DNA of 64,000 nucleotides, from positions 1 through 64,000 of the forward strand of contig JAAWWF010000027.1 of assembly GCA_021404565.1 (NCBI GenBank), given 5' to 3'. The first letter of the stretch is position 1. Every line of letters begins with the position of its first letter. The notes below the pieces were generated by a model that saw nothing but the letters and a program-made list of their open reading frames with translations, ran no database searches and was not told the origin of the DNA. The DNA is from Roseivirga sp. (lineage in GTDB: Bacteria; Bacteroidota; Bacteroidia; Cytophagales; Cyclobacteriaceae). The translations under genes were made by a program, and so were the position numbers. Below are positions 15,969-24,800 of the stretch, in pieces.

Positions 15969-18900
15969 TTAATTCTTCTTTACAGGCCGTTTCCAGCGTA
16001 TTGGAGCTGTCGGTTCTGGTTTTAGCTCTATTCCCTCGGTTTTCAGGAGAGCCAGAGCTTCAGCCACGGCCCTTTCAAGTTGCGGGTCTTTACCGGCAAT
16101 CACATCTTTAGGATAATTTTCTACAGGTATATCTGGAGCAACTCCTTCGCCTTCTACAGCCCAGTTACCATCGGTATCATAAAACCCACCCCGGGGAGCT
16201 ACCATTCTACCGTTATCGATAAATCGTGGTGTATCCCAGGTACCTACCAATCCACCCCAGGTAAGGGTACCGATCAACGGGCCAATTCCCATCTTTCTAA
16301 ACATATAGGGCAACAAATCTCCGCCAGACCCGGCTCTTCCATTGATAATCATCACTTTCGGACCCCATAGCCCGGCACCCGGGGTAGTAAAAGGCCGGTT
16401 TCCTTCTACCCGGCTATTGAAATAACCGTGCAGTTTTCTGGCCATTACATCTACAATATGGTCGGCCGCTGAGCCACCTCCATTATTACGTTCATCAATC
16501 ACAGCGCCTTTTTTGTGCTGCTGAGCAAAGTAGTAGCGATTAAAGTATGTATACCCACCATTTCCTGTATTAGGCACATAGACATAGGCCAGTTTACCAT
16601 CTGAAAGCTTATCTACCTTTCTCCTGTTATCCTCTACCCAGGCAAATCGCCTCAGCCCCGCCTCATTAGTAACCGTTTGTATGGTAACCATCCTGGCTCC
16701 ATCTTTCTTAGCCTTATCATTTAGTAAAAGTTTCACCTGTCTGTTGGCGGTACCCACGAAATAGCTGTAAAAATTGCGGTCCGTGGAAACTTCTTCACCG
16801 TCAATCTCCAGGATGTAGTCGCCTTCCCGCACATCGATTCCTGGTCCGGAAAGTGGTGAGCGCAGGCCTGGGTTCCAGTTTTCTCCTGTATAGATTTTAT
16901 CAATGCGGAAGCCATTCCGCTGCTTACTGACGTCAGCCCCCAGCAGACCTACTCTATCGCTTGTAAGTGACGGATAATCTCCTCCATTGGTATAAGAGTG
17001 CCCGACAGCTATTTCTCCACTCATAATGTCCACCACATAGTTGAGGTCTGACCGGTGACGTACATGATCAATCCAGGGAGAATACCATTCCCACACGTCA
17101 TCCCATGGTGCTCCATGTGTATTGTCTACGTAAAGGAAATCGCGCATATAGCGCCAGCCTTCTTTAAAAATCTGTTTGTACTCTTCTGGAGGATTCACCT
17201 TAACACGTACTCCTCCAAGGCTCAGACGCCCCTGACTGGTCTTTTTAGGTCCGCCAGTGGTACTCACTATTCCCCAGCTGTTGCCGCTTCTGAAAAGCAT
17301 CTGTTTTCTATCGGCAGAAGTCGTCACATAGTTCACACGCGGCATGTATTCAATACCTTTGCGATCCTTCAAACTATAACGGTGCAGTTTTACCCCGACA
17401 TTCGGCACCAATTCAGTATAGAAAACATGCCCCTTAGGACCTTGTACCAGTTGCGTATAATTGCGTACAGGTACATTAACCGAAAGAATGCGCTGGGCAA
17501 GGCCATCCATATCTATGCTAACGGCATTTCCTTTTTCACTCTTTTCTTTCTCTTTCTCTCCGGTTGGTTCTTCATCGCTTAAAGGCACAAAAGGAGAAGG
17601 GTCATCCTTACTTAAAACGATCATATACAAGCCGCGTGTCACGGGCATGTTGTACGAACTCATATCCAGCCAGCCGGTACTCATACCGTAATTGGTACTC
17701 GCCAGGAAATAGAGGTATTTGCCGCTTTCATCCCATACGGGTGAAATAGCATCAGACATACCATCAGTAAGCTGTTCAGTGGCACCTGTTTCCACATTAT
17801 GCACGAAAACCGCTTTAAACTGACTAGGAAGCAACTTTACATAGGCAATCCATTTACTATCGGGAGACCAGGAAGGATTCAGGCTCCTGTTTGGATGGGC
17901 ATACAGTTCGGTATCAGCCTTTTTTGCTGTGCCATTCTCCACATCTACATACCACATGTTATAATCGGTATCTGTGTAGGCTATGTATTTCCCATCGGGC
18001 GACCATTGGGGTCTGAAATAGAAAGTGGGATTGGGCAAGCCAATGGATTTTAGTTCATCCATTCCTTCCTGATCACTGATCATGAGCTGATATTCACCGC
18101 TTTTATCAGAAAACCAGGCTACCTGCCCACCTTTTGGCGACCAGATGGGCGAGCGATCGGCCACACCACTTGATTTAGTCAGGTTCCTCCAGTTACCGTC
18201 CTTTTTAGGCACGGTCATTACTTCTCCTCTGAATTCAAAAATTGCTCGCTTTCCGGTAGGCGAAAGTTGAGCGTTCAGCACCTGATTACCATTGACATTT
18301 ACCCAACGAGGGCGTCCCCAGTTCATATCACCAGTCACGTCTATATTCAGCTGCTTAGACTGACCCGTACTTGGGTCTAAAAGGTGCAGGTAGCTTCCTT
18401 GTTCATAAACAATCATACCTCCACCTGCATCCAGATTTTTCACATCAAAGTCAGCATGGAAGGTAACCTGTTTGTTTTCGTCAGTCTTAGGATTGTAAGA
18501 CCAGATATTATTAGCGAAATCACGCTCTGAGAGATAGTACACTACACCATCATGCCAAACCGGGCTGGTATGACGTTCATTATCGGTTCGAGGTGTTTCT
18601 TTCAGGTCGTGGTTCTTTAGGTTCAGCACCCAAATAGGTTTGGCCTGCCCACCCCGGTGGTTTCTCCATTCCGGATCCCAGAAAGAAATCTGTTGATAAG
18701 CAATCAACTTGCCATCAGCAGATACTTGACCATCTACTCCCCTTGGCACTGGTAATGCTTCTGGCATTCCTCCATCCACATCCACTTTAAAAAACTTTGA
18801 TTCCTGGGTAGGCTTGCCTTCGCGTCCAGAAGAAAAAAGTACCTTACCGTCAGGTGTCCAGCCGGTAACATTATCACCACCCGGGTGCCAGGTCAACCTC

Positions 18901-19211
18901 TTGGGTTCTCCACCATTGGATGGAATCACATATACATCTGCGTTGCCATCATACTGTCCGGTAAAGGCAATCATTTTTCCGTCTTTCGAAAAGTGCGGGC
19001 TGGTTTCTCCTCCTGCATTACTGGTTAACCTACTGGCTCTCCCTCCGTCTTTGTCTACAATCCATAAATCATTGGCATAAACAAAAGCAATGGACTGGTC
19101 AGAAATGGTTGGCTGCCTTAGGAGCCGCGTTCCCTGGGCGGATAAATCCAACCCCGAAACGGCCAGGCCTAGCAAGCATACAAAATATCTCAATTGGCTG
19201 AGGTGCTTCAT
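15969..19211 (-). CDS. exported tricorn-like protease (S41 family)
   Basis: This is a 1,080-residue secreted serine protease resembling the archaeal tricorn core protease. A signal peptide (ending LSAQG) precedes repeated WD40/PD40-type beta-propeller blades (FSKDGKMIAFTG, WSPDGKYIAYTD, WSPDSKWIAYVK) over about 30-540. These are followed by a tricorn C1-type domain, a PDZ domain (about 780-850: GPGIDVREGDYILEIDGEEV) and the S41-like catalytic domain. Catalytic candidates are H738 (GHSYTNGG), S962 (GRAGSGGD) and the acidic pair E1020/E1022 in AVEGEGVAPD. An acidic Lys/Glu-rich linker lies near 555. It is probably periplasmic peptide degradation; the gene stands alone with its own terminator. 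Confidence 0.93.
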   Translation of the reverse strand: MKHLSQLRYFVCLLGLAVSGLDLSAQGTRLLRQPTISDQSIAFVYANDLWIVDKDGGRASRLTSNAGGETSPHFSKDGKMIAFTGQYDGNADVYVIPSNGGEPKRLTWHPGGDNVTGWTPDGKVLFSSGREGKPTQESKFFKVDVDGGMPEALPVPRGVDGQVSADGKLIAYQQISFWDPEWRNHRGGQAKPIWVLNLKNHDLKETPRTDNERHTSPVWHDGVVYYLSERDFANNIWSYNPKTDENKQVTFHADFDVKNLDAGGGMIVYEQGSYLHLLDPSTGQSKQLNIDVTGDMNWGRPRWVNVNGNQVLNAQLSPTGKRAIFEFRGEVMTVPKKDGNWRNLTKSSGVADRSPIWSPKGGQVAWFSDKSGEYQLMISDQEGMDELKSIGLPNPTFYFRPQWSPDGKYIAYTDTDYNMWYVDVENGTAKKADTELYAHPNRSLNPSWSPDSKWIAYVKLLPSQFKAVFVHNVETGATEQLTDGMSDAISPVWDESGKYLYFLASTNYGMSTGWLDMSSYNMPVTRGLYMIVLSKDDPSPFVPLSDEEPTGEKEKEKSEKGNAVSIDMDGLAQRILSVNVPVRNYTQLVQGPKGHVFYTELVPNVGVKLHRYSLKDRKGIEYMPRVNYVTTSADRKQMLFRSGNSWGIVSTTGGPKKTSQGRLSLGGVRVKVNPPEEYKQIFKEGWRYMRDFLYVDNTHGAPWDDVWEWYSPWIDHVRHRSDLNYVVDIMSGEIAVGHSYTNGGDYPSLTSDRVGLLGADVSKQRNGFRIDKIYTGENWNPGLRSPLSGPGIDVREGDYILEIDGEEVSTDRNFYSYFVGTANRQVKLLLNDKAKKDGARMVTIQTVTNEAGLRRFAWVEDNRRKVDKLSDGKLAYVYVPNTGNGGYTYFNRYYFAQQHKKGAVIDERNNGGGSAADHIVDVMARKLHGYFNSRVEGNRPFTTPGAGLWGPKVMIINGRAGSGGDLLPYMFRKMGIGPLIGTLTWGGLVGTWDTPRFIDNGRMVAPRGGFYDTDGNWAVEGEGVAPDIPVENYPKDVIAGKDPQLERAVAEALALLKTEGIELKPEPTAPIRWKRPVKKN

Positions 19212-19348
19212 GGTCCGTTAGTTTAGTTCTGTTGGAATATAAAAAAATCGAGCACCGAATAAGAACAGTTTTACACCTGCTGGTTTAGAGAAGGATGAAT
19301 GCATCTTTTCTTTTGACATACAACCGAACTTATCGAAATTCAAGCCAT

Positions 19349-19936
19349 ATGCACGAGATCAAAAAAGTATGCGTCTATTGCGCCTCCAGCGACAAGGTTG
19401 ACTCAAAGTATTTTGAAGCAACGGAGATCATAGCCAAAACACTCGTCAAGAATAATACCACTGTGGTATATGGTGGTGGAGCCATTGGGCTTATGGGTAA
19501 GCTAGCTGATACCGTGATAGCCGAAAAGGGACGCATCATAGGAATCATGCCGCATTTCATGAAGGAAGTTGAGTACCATCATAAAGATGTGAATGAGTTT
19601 ATTTTCACTGCCGACATGCATGAAAGGAAGAAGCAGTTCATGATTGGCGTAGATGCACTCATTACACTACCCGGGGGCTGTGGTACCTTCGAAGAACTGA
19701 TGGAGGCGATAACGTTGAAGCGTCTGGGTGTATTCACCAAACCCATCGTCATACTTAACCTGGATGGTTATTATGACAAACTGCTGGATATGATGAACCA
19801 TGCCGTGGATTGCAGGTTTCTGTCGGAGAAGCACCTTGATATTTGGAAGGTATTTGAGGATCCTAAAGATGTTTTAAAGGCCATTAACGAGTCAACACCC
19901 TGGTCAAAGGATGCGATAAAATTTGCACAGGTATAA
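19349..19936 (+). CDS. LOG-family (TIGR00730) nucleotide 5'-monophosphate phosphoribohydrolase
   Basis: This Rossmann-fold protein of the Lonely-Guy family releases the base from cytokinin-type or purine/pyrimidine nucleoside monophosphates. The diagnostic PGGCGTFEE motif (PGGxGTxxE) and the YGGGAIGLMG phosphate loop are intact. I place the start at ATG 19349 (195 residues), which gives the usual opening IKKVCVYCASS; the earlier ATG at 19295 adds an unlike leader. It is divergent from the tricorn-like gene and stands alone. Bacterial members vary in substrate, so the physiological role is open. Confidence 0.92.
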   Translation: MHEIKKVCVYCASSDKVDSKYFEATEIIAKTLVKNNTTVVYGGGAIGLMGKLADTVIAEKGRIIGIMPHFMKEVEYHHKDVNEFIFTADMHERKKQFMIGVDALITLPGGCGTFEELMEAITLKRLGVFTKPIVILNLDGYYDKLLDMMNHAVDCRFLSEKHLDIWKVFEDPKDVLKAINESTPWSKDAIKFAQV

Positions 19937-20075
19937 CCACGAAAATTCTTCGAATTTTACACATACATATTTCTGCAACTTAAATGCTCATTCCAGCTTA
20001 ACACATTCATAGCGGTAGGGTTTAAGGCTTTTTGCTTGTTTTTAAGGGTAAAAAGGCAAAAATTTCAAGATTAGT

Positions 20076-22589
20076 GTGATGTGTAGAATGAGCAGATTTC
20101 TGTTTATATTTCTTTTTTTGCCTGGCCCTACATTGTTTTTATGGAATGGAGCCAATGCGTCTATTCAGGATGGCCAAACCTATAAGGTCTTCGCTGAACA
20201 GGAGCAGGCCATTGATGAAAACAAACTGTTCGTCTATGAAGACAAAACGAATGAAAAGGAATTCGACTATATTCAGTCAATACCCGATAATTTCTATACA
20301 CCACTCACAAACTTCAAGTCATTAGATAACGATAAGACTTATTGGATTAAGTTTCGAATACAGAACACCACCAACAACGACTTCTCCTTTATACTGTTTA
20401 CAGGCACCAATGCCAGGGAAACGATTTATTTTATAAGAAATGGTCGGGTAAGCGAACGAAAAGCAGGCTACCTCGTCCCCGCCAGCGAGAGAGAACTGCC
20501 GCTTGGTTACAAATCGAAGGCACGTCTGGATATTGCCTCTCAAGAAGCAGTGGTGGTTTACGTACGAACTCAGAGCCTGGATAGGTTCGCACCTCGTTTT
20601 GATATCAAGCTGGTTTCAGAAGAAGTCTGGACAAAGGAGGCTCAGTCAACACAACTCTTCGAAGGTATATTCACGGGTTTGCTCCTTATTCTTTCTTTCC
20701 TGGGTTTGATATTCTTCGCCTATACAGGCTCACGTGAGTTTCTGTACTACGGACTTTATACCCTCTCTAACTGCATTTATTTTCTGAATTACTACGGATA
20801 CCTGGATCTTTACATCTTTCCGAATAACCCGGAATACCTAATGCCGATATGGATTCTGGTCACACTGTCTGCTGTTTTCTATTTCGCCTTTGCTCGTGCC
20901 TTTATCGATACAAGGGAGGCATTTCCTAAGTGGCACAAAGTCTTTGGGCTTGCTATGAAAATTATGGTAGCTGTGTATTTAATCAATGTAATTTTTCTAT
21001 TGAGTACACATGACGCCCGATCAGCCATTATTCTTCACAACTCGTTTAACATCCTGATTTGCCTGATGACGCTGATTTTCATTGTCAGCATCAGCACAAA
21101 AAAAATGATGGTGGTCAGGTATTTTTCTCTGGGTACGGCCTTCCTGTTGATCACCGTGTTATTTACCTCTTACCAATACCTGATTGCATTCGAGTCACAA
21201 ATGCCATACATCGCTCAGGTCGGCATTCTCATAGAGGTACTGCTCTTTTCCCTGGGTATTGGTCACAAGATCAAAAGAGACTTTCACAATCACAACATTA
21301 CACAGGAGTCGCTCATTATTCAGCTCACAGAAAACGAAAGGCTTCAGTTATCCATCAATCAGGAGCTGGAGGAAAAAGTGGCTGAACGTACTCACCTCAT
21401 CAATGATCAGAAGCTACAGCTTCAAAAAGCATGGAAAGAGGCTGAAATGGCTACAAAAGCCAAAACTGAGTTTCTTTCTGTGATGAGTCATGAAATTCGT
21501 ACCCCGCTAAATGCCATCATCAGTCTTAGCCATTTGATGGAGATAGAAAATGAAAGTGCTGAAACACAAGAGTACATAGATGCATTGAAGTTTTCCGCTG
21601 AAAGCCTGCACTCCCTCATCAACGACATTCTGGACTACAATAAGATTGAGTCCGGTAAAATCGATCTGGAGTCTACCGAGTTCTCATTGATTGACCAATT
21701 GAAGAATATATGTGAAAGCTTCAAGTACAAAGCTTCGAGCAAAGAAGTACGCCTGATCCTGGAGGTGGGTGACCATACGCCAGACAGGATTATGGGTGAT
21801 CCGACCCGACTGACTCAAATTTTCAACAATCTGATTGGTAACGCACTCAAGTTCACTCATGAAGGTAATGTGACAATTGCCGCCAGTCTTAAGGGAATCA
21901 AAGATGACGCAGCGGTGGTAAGCTTCAAGGTATCAGATACTGGTATCGGCATACCTAAAGAAAAGCTAGACGAAATATTTGAGGATTACGAACAGGCCAG
22001 CCGCGAAACGACAAGAAAATATGGCGGTACAGGATTAGGGCTGGCCATAACCAAAAAGCTTATTGAGCTCCACAATAGCAGCATTGAGGTACATAGTGTT
22101 GAGGGTGAAGGAACCCAATTCAATTTTGACATTGAGTTTATAATCAATGACTCTATGCAAATTTTCGATGATGCTGATGAAGTGGATCAGACAAAAAACC
22201 TGGATAAAGCCGATATTCTTGTGGTAGATGACAGCGACATGAACCGCCTTGTATTAAAGCGTTTTTTCTCCATGTGGAACGCCAATTGTCAGGAGGCCCG
22301 CAATGGCTATGAAGCCTTGGAATTAGTCGAAAAAACTGTATTTGACCTTATCCTTATGGATCTTGAAATGGATGGCATTAATGGTTTCGAAACTACACGT
22401 CAAATCAGAAGAGATTCGAAGCTCAACAAGGAAGGCCGTATTGTAGCTATGACCGCTCAACGTGCCTCTGACCTTCAGGACAAAATCAGGGAATCGGCCA
22501 TGCAGGATCTCATTTCAAAACCTTTTGAGCCACAGGAGCTCTACCAAAAGATCAAATACTACCTGTTGCTTGACGAAGAAAAAATCTAA
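20076..22589 (+). CDS. hybrid histidine kinase with 7TMR-DISM sensor and receiver domain
   Basis: This 837-residue membrane sensor starts with a signal peptide. An extracellular DISMED2-like beta domain (about 30-185, with KTYWIKFRIQN) and seven membrane helices (about 195-400) are joined by a short coiled coil to a HisKA domain with the phospho-accepting H472 (MSHEIRTPLNA). A HATPase domain follows (NALKFTHEG, DTGIGIP, GGTGLGLAI), then a receiver (about 715-830) with phospho-accepting D762 (LMDLEMDG). The start may be ATG 20076 or 20088. No output regulator lies next to it, so phosphotransfer to an unlinked HPt or regulator is likely. The ligand is unknown; DISM domains are thought to bind carbohydrates or other small molecules. 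Confidence 0.95.
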   Translation: MMCRMSRFLFIFLFLPGPTLFLWNGANASIQDGQTYKVFAEQEQAIDENKLFVYEDKTNEKEFDYIQSIPDNFYTPLTNFKSLDNDKTYWIKFRIQNTTNNDFSFILFTGTNARETIYFIRNGRVSERKAGYLVPASERELPLGYKSKARLDIASQEAVVVYVRTQSLDRFAPRFDIKLVSEEVWTKEAQSTQLFEGIFTGLLLILSFLGLIFFAYTGSREFLYYGLYTLSNCIYFLNYYGYLDLYIFPNNPEYLMPIWILVTLSAVFYFAFARAFIDTREAFPKWHKVFGLAMKIMVAVYLINVIFLLSTHDARSAIILHNSFNILICLMTLIFIVSISTKKMMVVRYFSLGTAFLLITVLFTSYQYLIAFESQMPYIAQVGILIEVLLFSLGIGHKIKRDFHNHNITQESLIIQLTENERLQLSINQELEEKVAERTHLINDQKLQLQKAWKEAEMATKAKTEFLSVMSHEIRTPLNAIISLSHLMEIENESAETQEYIDALKFSAESLHSLINDILDYNKIESGKIDLESTEFSLIDQLKNICESFKYKASSKEVRLILEVGDHTPDRIMGDPTRLTQIFNNLIGNALKFTHEGNVTIAASLKGIKDDAAVVSFKVSDTGIGIPKEKLDEIFEDYEQASRETTRKYGGTGLGLAITKKLIELHNSSIEVHSVEGEGTQFNFDIEFIINDSMQIFDDADEVDQTKNLDKADILVVDDSDMNRLVLKRFFSMWNANCQEARNGYEALELVEKTVFDLILMDLEMDGINGFETTRQIRRDSKLNKEGRIVAMTAQRASDLQDKIRESAMQDLISKPFEPQELYQKIKYYLLLDEEKI

Positions 22590-22595
22590 GGCTTT

Positions 22596-23240
22596 TCAGG
22601 TTAAGCCCAGATCTGCCGTCACATCCAGAAATTCACTTAGCATCATAGCTGTTGCTCCCCAGACTACGTGCCCATCCACATCAAAGTAGGGAGAATGAAT
22701 GGTATAATTACCAAAGGTCATTTGCTCTACTCCCCTTCTTGATAAATCTCTGAGATGCGACAAGCTTACCTCCAGCACACTCTCTACCTCGACCGCATCT
22801 GGTACAAAGACAGGGCGCTTGCTCACATAACCGACAGAGGGATATACCTTAAAATTACTGGCGATGATGAACAATTCAGACAAAGCACCAATGACTTCCA
22901 CCTCTTCTGACCTCACGCCTATTTCTTCCTCAGTTTCTCTCAAAGCCGTTGTGCGTAAGTCCAGGTCTTCTTGTTCAAACTTACCTCCCGGAAAACTTAC
23001 CTGCCCGCTGTGTGCCCCTGTATAAGTAGGTCGTTTCATCAAGGGAAGATAAATATCGCCATTGTGTGGATAGAGCAATATCATGACTCCGCCCGGCCTC
23101 GATGGCTTACTGAGATTCTCCTGAAACCGGCTTTCATCGACCGGATAAGGAGCCATCTTCACCTGAGCGTCACGGCCCGGTAACGGTTTATCCAGGCGTT
23201 CGCCCAGTCTAAAAACAAATTCCTTAAAATCTTTCTGCAT
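22596..23240 (-). CDS. NUDIX hydrolase, CoA pyrophosphatase type
   Basis: This 214-residue protein carries an extended Nudix box (GGKFEQED...TALRETEEEIG) with the two-residue insertion typical of the CoA pyrophosphatase subgroup (NudL/YeaB). The preceding segment HSGQVSFPGG is the subgroup signature. Such enzymes split coenzyme A or its derivatives into 4'-phosphopantetheine and 3',5'-ADP. It is convergent with the hybrid kinase, with only six bases between stops. The exact substrate is inferred from the signature. Confidence 0.9.
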   Translation of the reverse strand: MQKDFKEFVFRLGERLDKPLPGRDAQVKMAPYPVDESRFQENLSKPSRPGGVMILLYPHNGDIYLPLMKRPTYTGAHSGQVSFPGGKFEQEDLDLRTTALRETEEEIGVRSEEVEVIGALSELFIIASNFKVYPSVGYVSKRPVFVPDAVEVESVLEVSLSHLRDLSRRGVEQMTFGNYTIHSPYFDVDGHVVWGATAMMLSEFLDVTADLGLT

Positions 23241-23655
23241 TCGCTAACGACCCCGATTTACGGTATCTGGCTCTTTTAATACTTGTCCTATGATCGATCC
23301 TCTTATTTCCCCCTAACCTACTGGCCTGATATGATAAATCAAAAATAAGGACTCTAACAGTTAATCTATCTTTCTCAATGATGCGGCAACATCAGAGGCA
23401 TTCTTTCGGTTCCCTGGCTCAAGACCAAAGCATACCTAAAAGGAATCAGTTATATAAGGAATGAAGCTCTCACCTATTCCAAATTACTCTTAATCCCTGA
23501 TTCGGTCATGGTCACTTACAAGCTAAATAATCCCCATCAGAAGACCGTTGACAGAAAAATCAGCAGGAAGAAAACACCTTTTAAAAAATGTGCGTTTACT
23601 GACGAGAGATTGAGTCAATTAATATGGCTATTTTGTTGCCAAGCAAATTTGAAAT
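23241..23655. other. intergenic region, 415 bases
   Basis: No coding frame, hairpin with T-run or RNA gene is apparent. It separates the Nudix gene (leftward) from the DUF4159 gene (rightward), so both promoters should lie here. The only hint is TATTTTG, one T short of TAnnTTTG, about 25 bases before the DUF4159 start. Confidence 0.6.
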
Positions 23656-24318
23656 ATGTTCCGAACCACTACCATTACCTGCCTGCTGCTGATAGTTTTT
23701 TTCACAACATCACTGGCACAAGAAGAGCTGAAAATTGCCAAACTGAAATACAATGGTGGTGGTGATTGGTATGCCAACAAAACCTCACTACCGAACCTGG
23801 CCCGGTTCTGTAACGAAAACATCAAAACCAATATAGACGAGCAGGATGCCGTAGTTGAAATTGGCAGCCCCGAGCTCTTCGATTATAGCTGGGTTTATAT
23901 GACAGGCCACGGCAATGTGGTCTTTTCGGGCCAGGAAGCACAAAACCTGAGGAACTACCTTATTTCAGGAGGCTTTCTTCATATTGACGATAATTACGGG
24001 CTCGATCAATATGTAAGACTGGAAATGAAAAAGGTCTTCCCAGAGCTGGAATTTATCGAATTACCCCACGATCATGAGATTTATAATCAGAAATATAAGT
24101 TCCCGGAAGGTCTTCCTAAAATTCATGAGCATGATAAGAAGCCTCCACAAGGTTTTGGCCTGATTTATGAAGGGAAGTTAGTGTGTTATTACAGCTACGA
24201 GTCCGACCTTGGAAATGGCTGGGAGGATCAAAGGATTCATAATGACCCTCAATCGGTCAGGTTAAAAGCATTGCGAATGGGAGCTAATATTATCTCTTAC
24301 GCATTTACCCAGATGTAG
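23656..24318 (+). CDS. exported DUF4159 protein
   Basis: This 220-residue protein has a signal peptide (cleavage after SLA) and a single DUF4159 domain, which has a class-I glutamine-amidotransferase-like fold. Typical stretches are LKYNGGGDWYAN, the YMTGHGNVVFS strand and turn, and GGFLHIDDNYG. Members are exported proteins of unknown function, often near MoxR/VWA clusters, but no such genes are here. A palindrome cluster begins 19 bases after its stop, ahead of the BlaI-type gene. Confidence 0.87.
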   Translation: MFRTTTITCLLLIVFFTTSLAQEELKIAKLKYNGGGDWYANKTSLPNLARFCNENIKTNIDEQDAVVEIGSPELFDYSWVYMTGHGNVVFSGQEAQNLRNYLISGGFLHIDDNYGLDQYVRLEMKKVFPELEFIELPHDHEIYNQKYKFPEGLPKIHEHDKKPPQGFGLIYEGKLVCYYSYESDLGNGWEDQRIHNDPQSVRLKALRMGANIISYAFTQM

Positions 24319-24336
24319 GCTTACAGCACAATAAAA

Positions 24337-24374
24337 AACTAACCTGTTAGTTGGAAAACTAGACGAATAGTTTT
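24337..24374. promoter_or_regulatory. dyad cluster upstream of a BlaI-type regulator, candidate operators
   Basis: There are two adjacent perfect dyads. AACTAAC (24337-24343) pairs with GTTAGTT (24346-24352) around two bases. AAAACTA (24355-24361) pairs with TAGTTTT (24368-24374) around six bases. Further ACTA/TAGT-like words continue to the start codon. The first has the two-base centre seen in BlaI-family operators, though the half-site differs from the classic TACA. A terminator role for the first dyad is less likely because no T-run follows it. Confidence 0.5.
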
Positions 24375-24418
24375 ATTATTGATACTATTAATACTGTGCA
24401 CAAAATAACTAATAGAAA

Positions 24419-24796
24419 ATGAGGGAATTAACTAAGGCGGAAGAACAAGTAATGCAAATTCTATGGGACGTTAAAAAAGGTTTCGTAAAAGATGTATTAG
24501 CGAAAATGCCAGAACCCAAACCCGCATATAACACCGTTTCCACGATCATCAGAATTCTGGAAAAAAAGGGTTTTGTGGGCTATAATGCTTATGGCAAAAC
24601 TCATGAGTACTTTCCAATTATCGATAAGACCACCTATAGCAATTTTTATCTGAAGAACTTTATAGGAGGTTATTTCGGTGGTTCTTTTCAAAAGCTTGTT
24701 TCGTTCTTTGCTAAAGAAAACGAAATGGAAATTAAAGACTTTGAGTCTTTAATGAAGCACGTAGAAAGTGATTTAAAAGAGGATACTGAAGAATAA
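24419..24796 (+). CDS. BlaI/MecI/CopY-family transcriptional repressor
   Basis: This is a 125-residue winged-helix repressor. The N-terminal half matches the Penicillinase_R domain (LTKAEEQVMQILWDVKKGFVKDVL...YNTVSTIIRILEKKGFV), and the C-terminal helix mediates dimerisation. In known systems the partner BlaR1/MecR1 membrane protease inactivates the repressor after sensing a signal. The protease-like partner starts four bases downstream. Dyads upstream are likely autoregulatory operators. No beta-lactamase gene is adjacent, so the regulon is probably envelope-related but unknown. Confidence 0.92.
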   Translation: MRELTKAEEQVMQILWDVKKGFVKDVLAKMPEPKPAYNTVSTIIRILEKKGFVGYNAYGKTHEYFPIIDKTTYSNFYLKNFIGGYFGGSFQKLVSFFAKENEMEIKDFESLMKHVESDLKEDTEE

Positions 24797-24800
24797 GCAG

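Noticed and set aside
23508-23765. 85-residue plus-strand frame overlapping the DUF4159 start
   Set aside because: It lies in another frame, has no family features and covers the true gene's signal peptide region.
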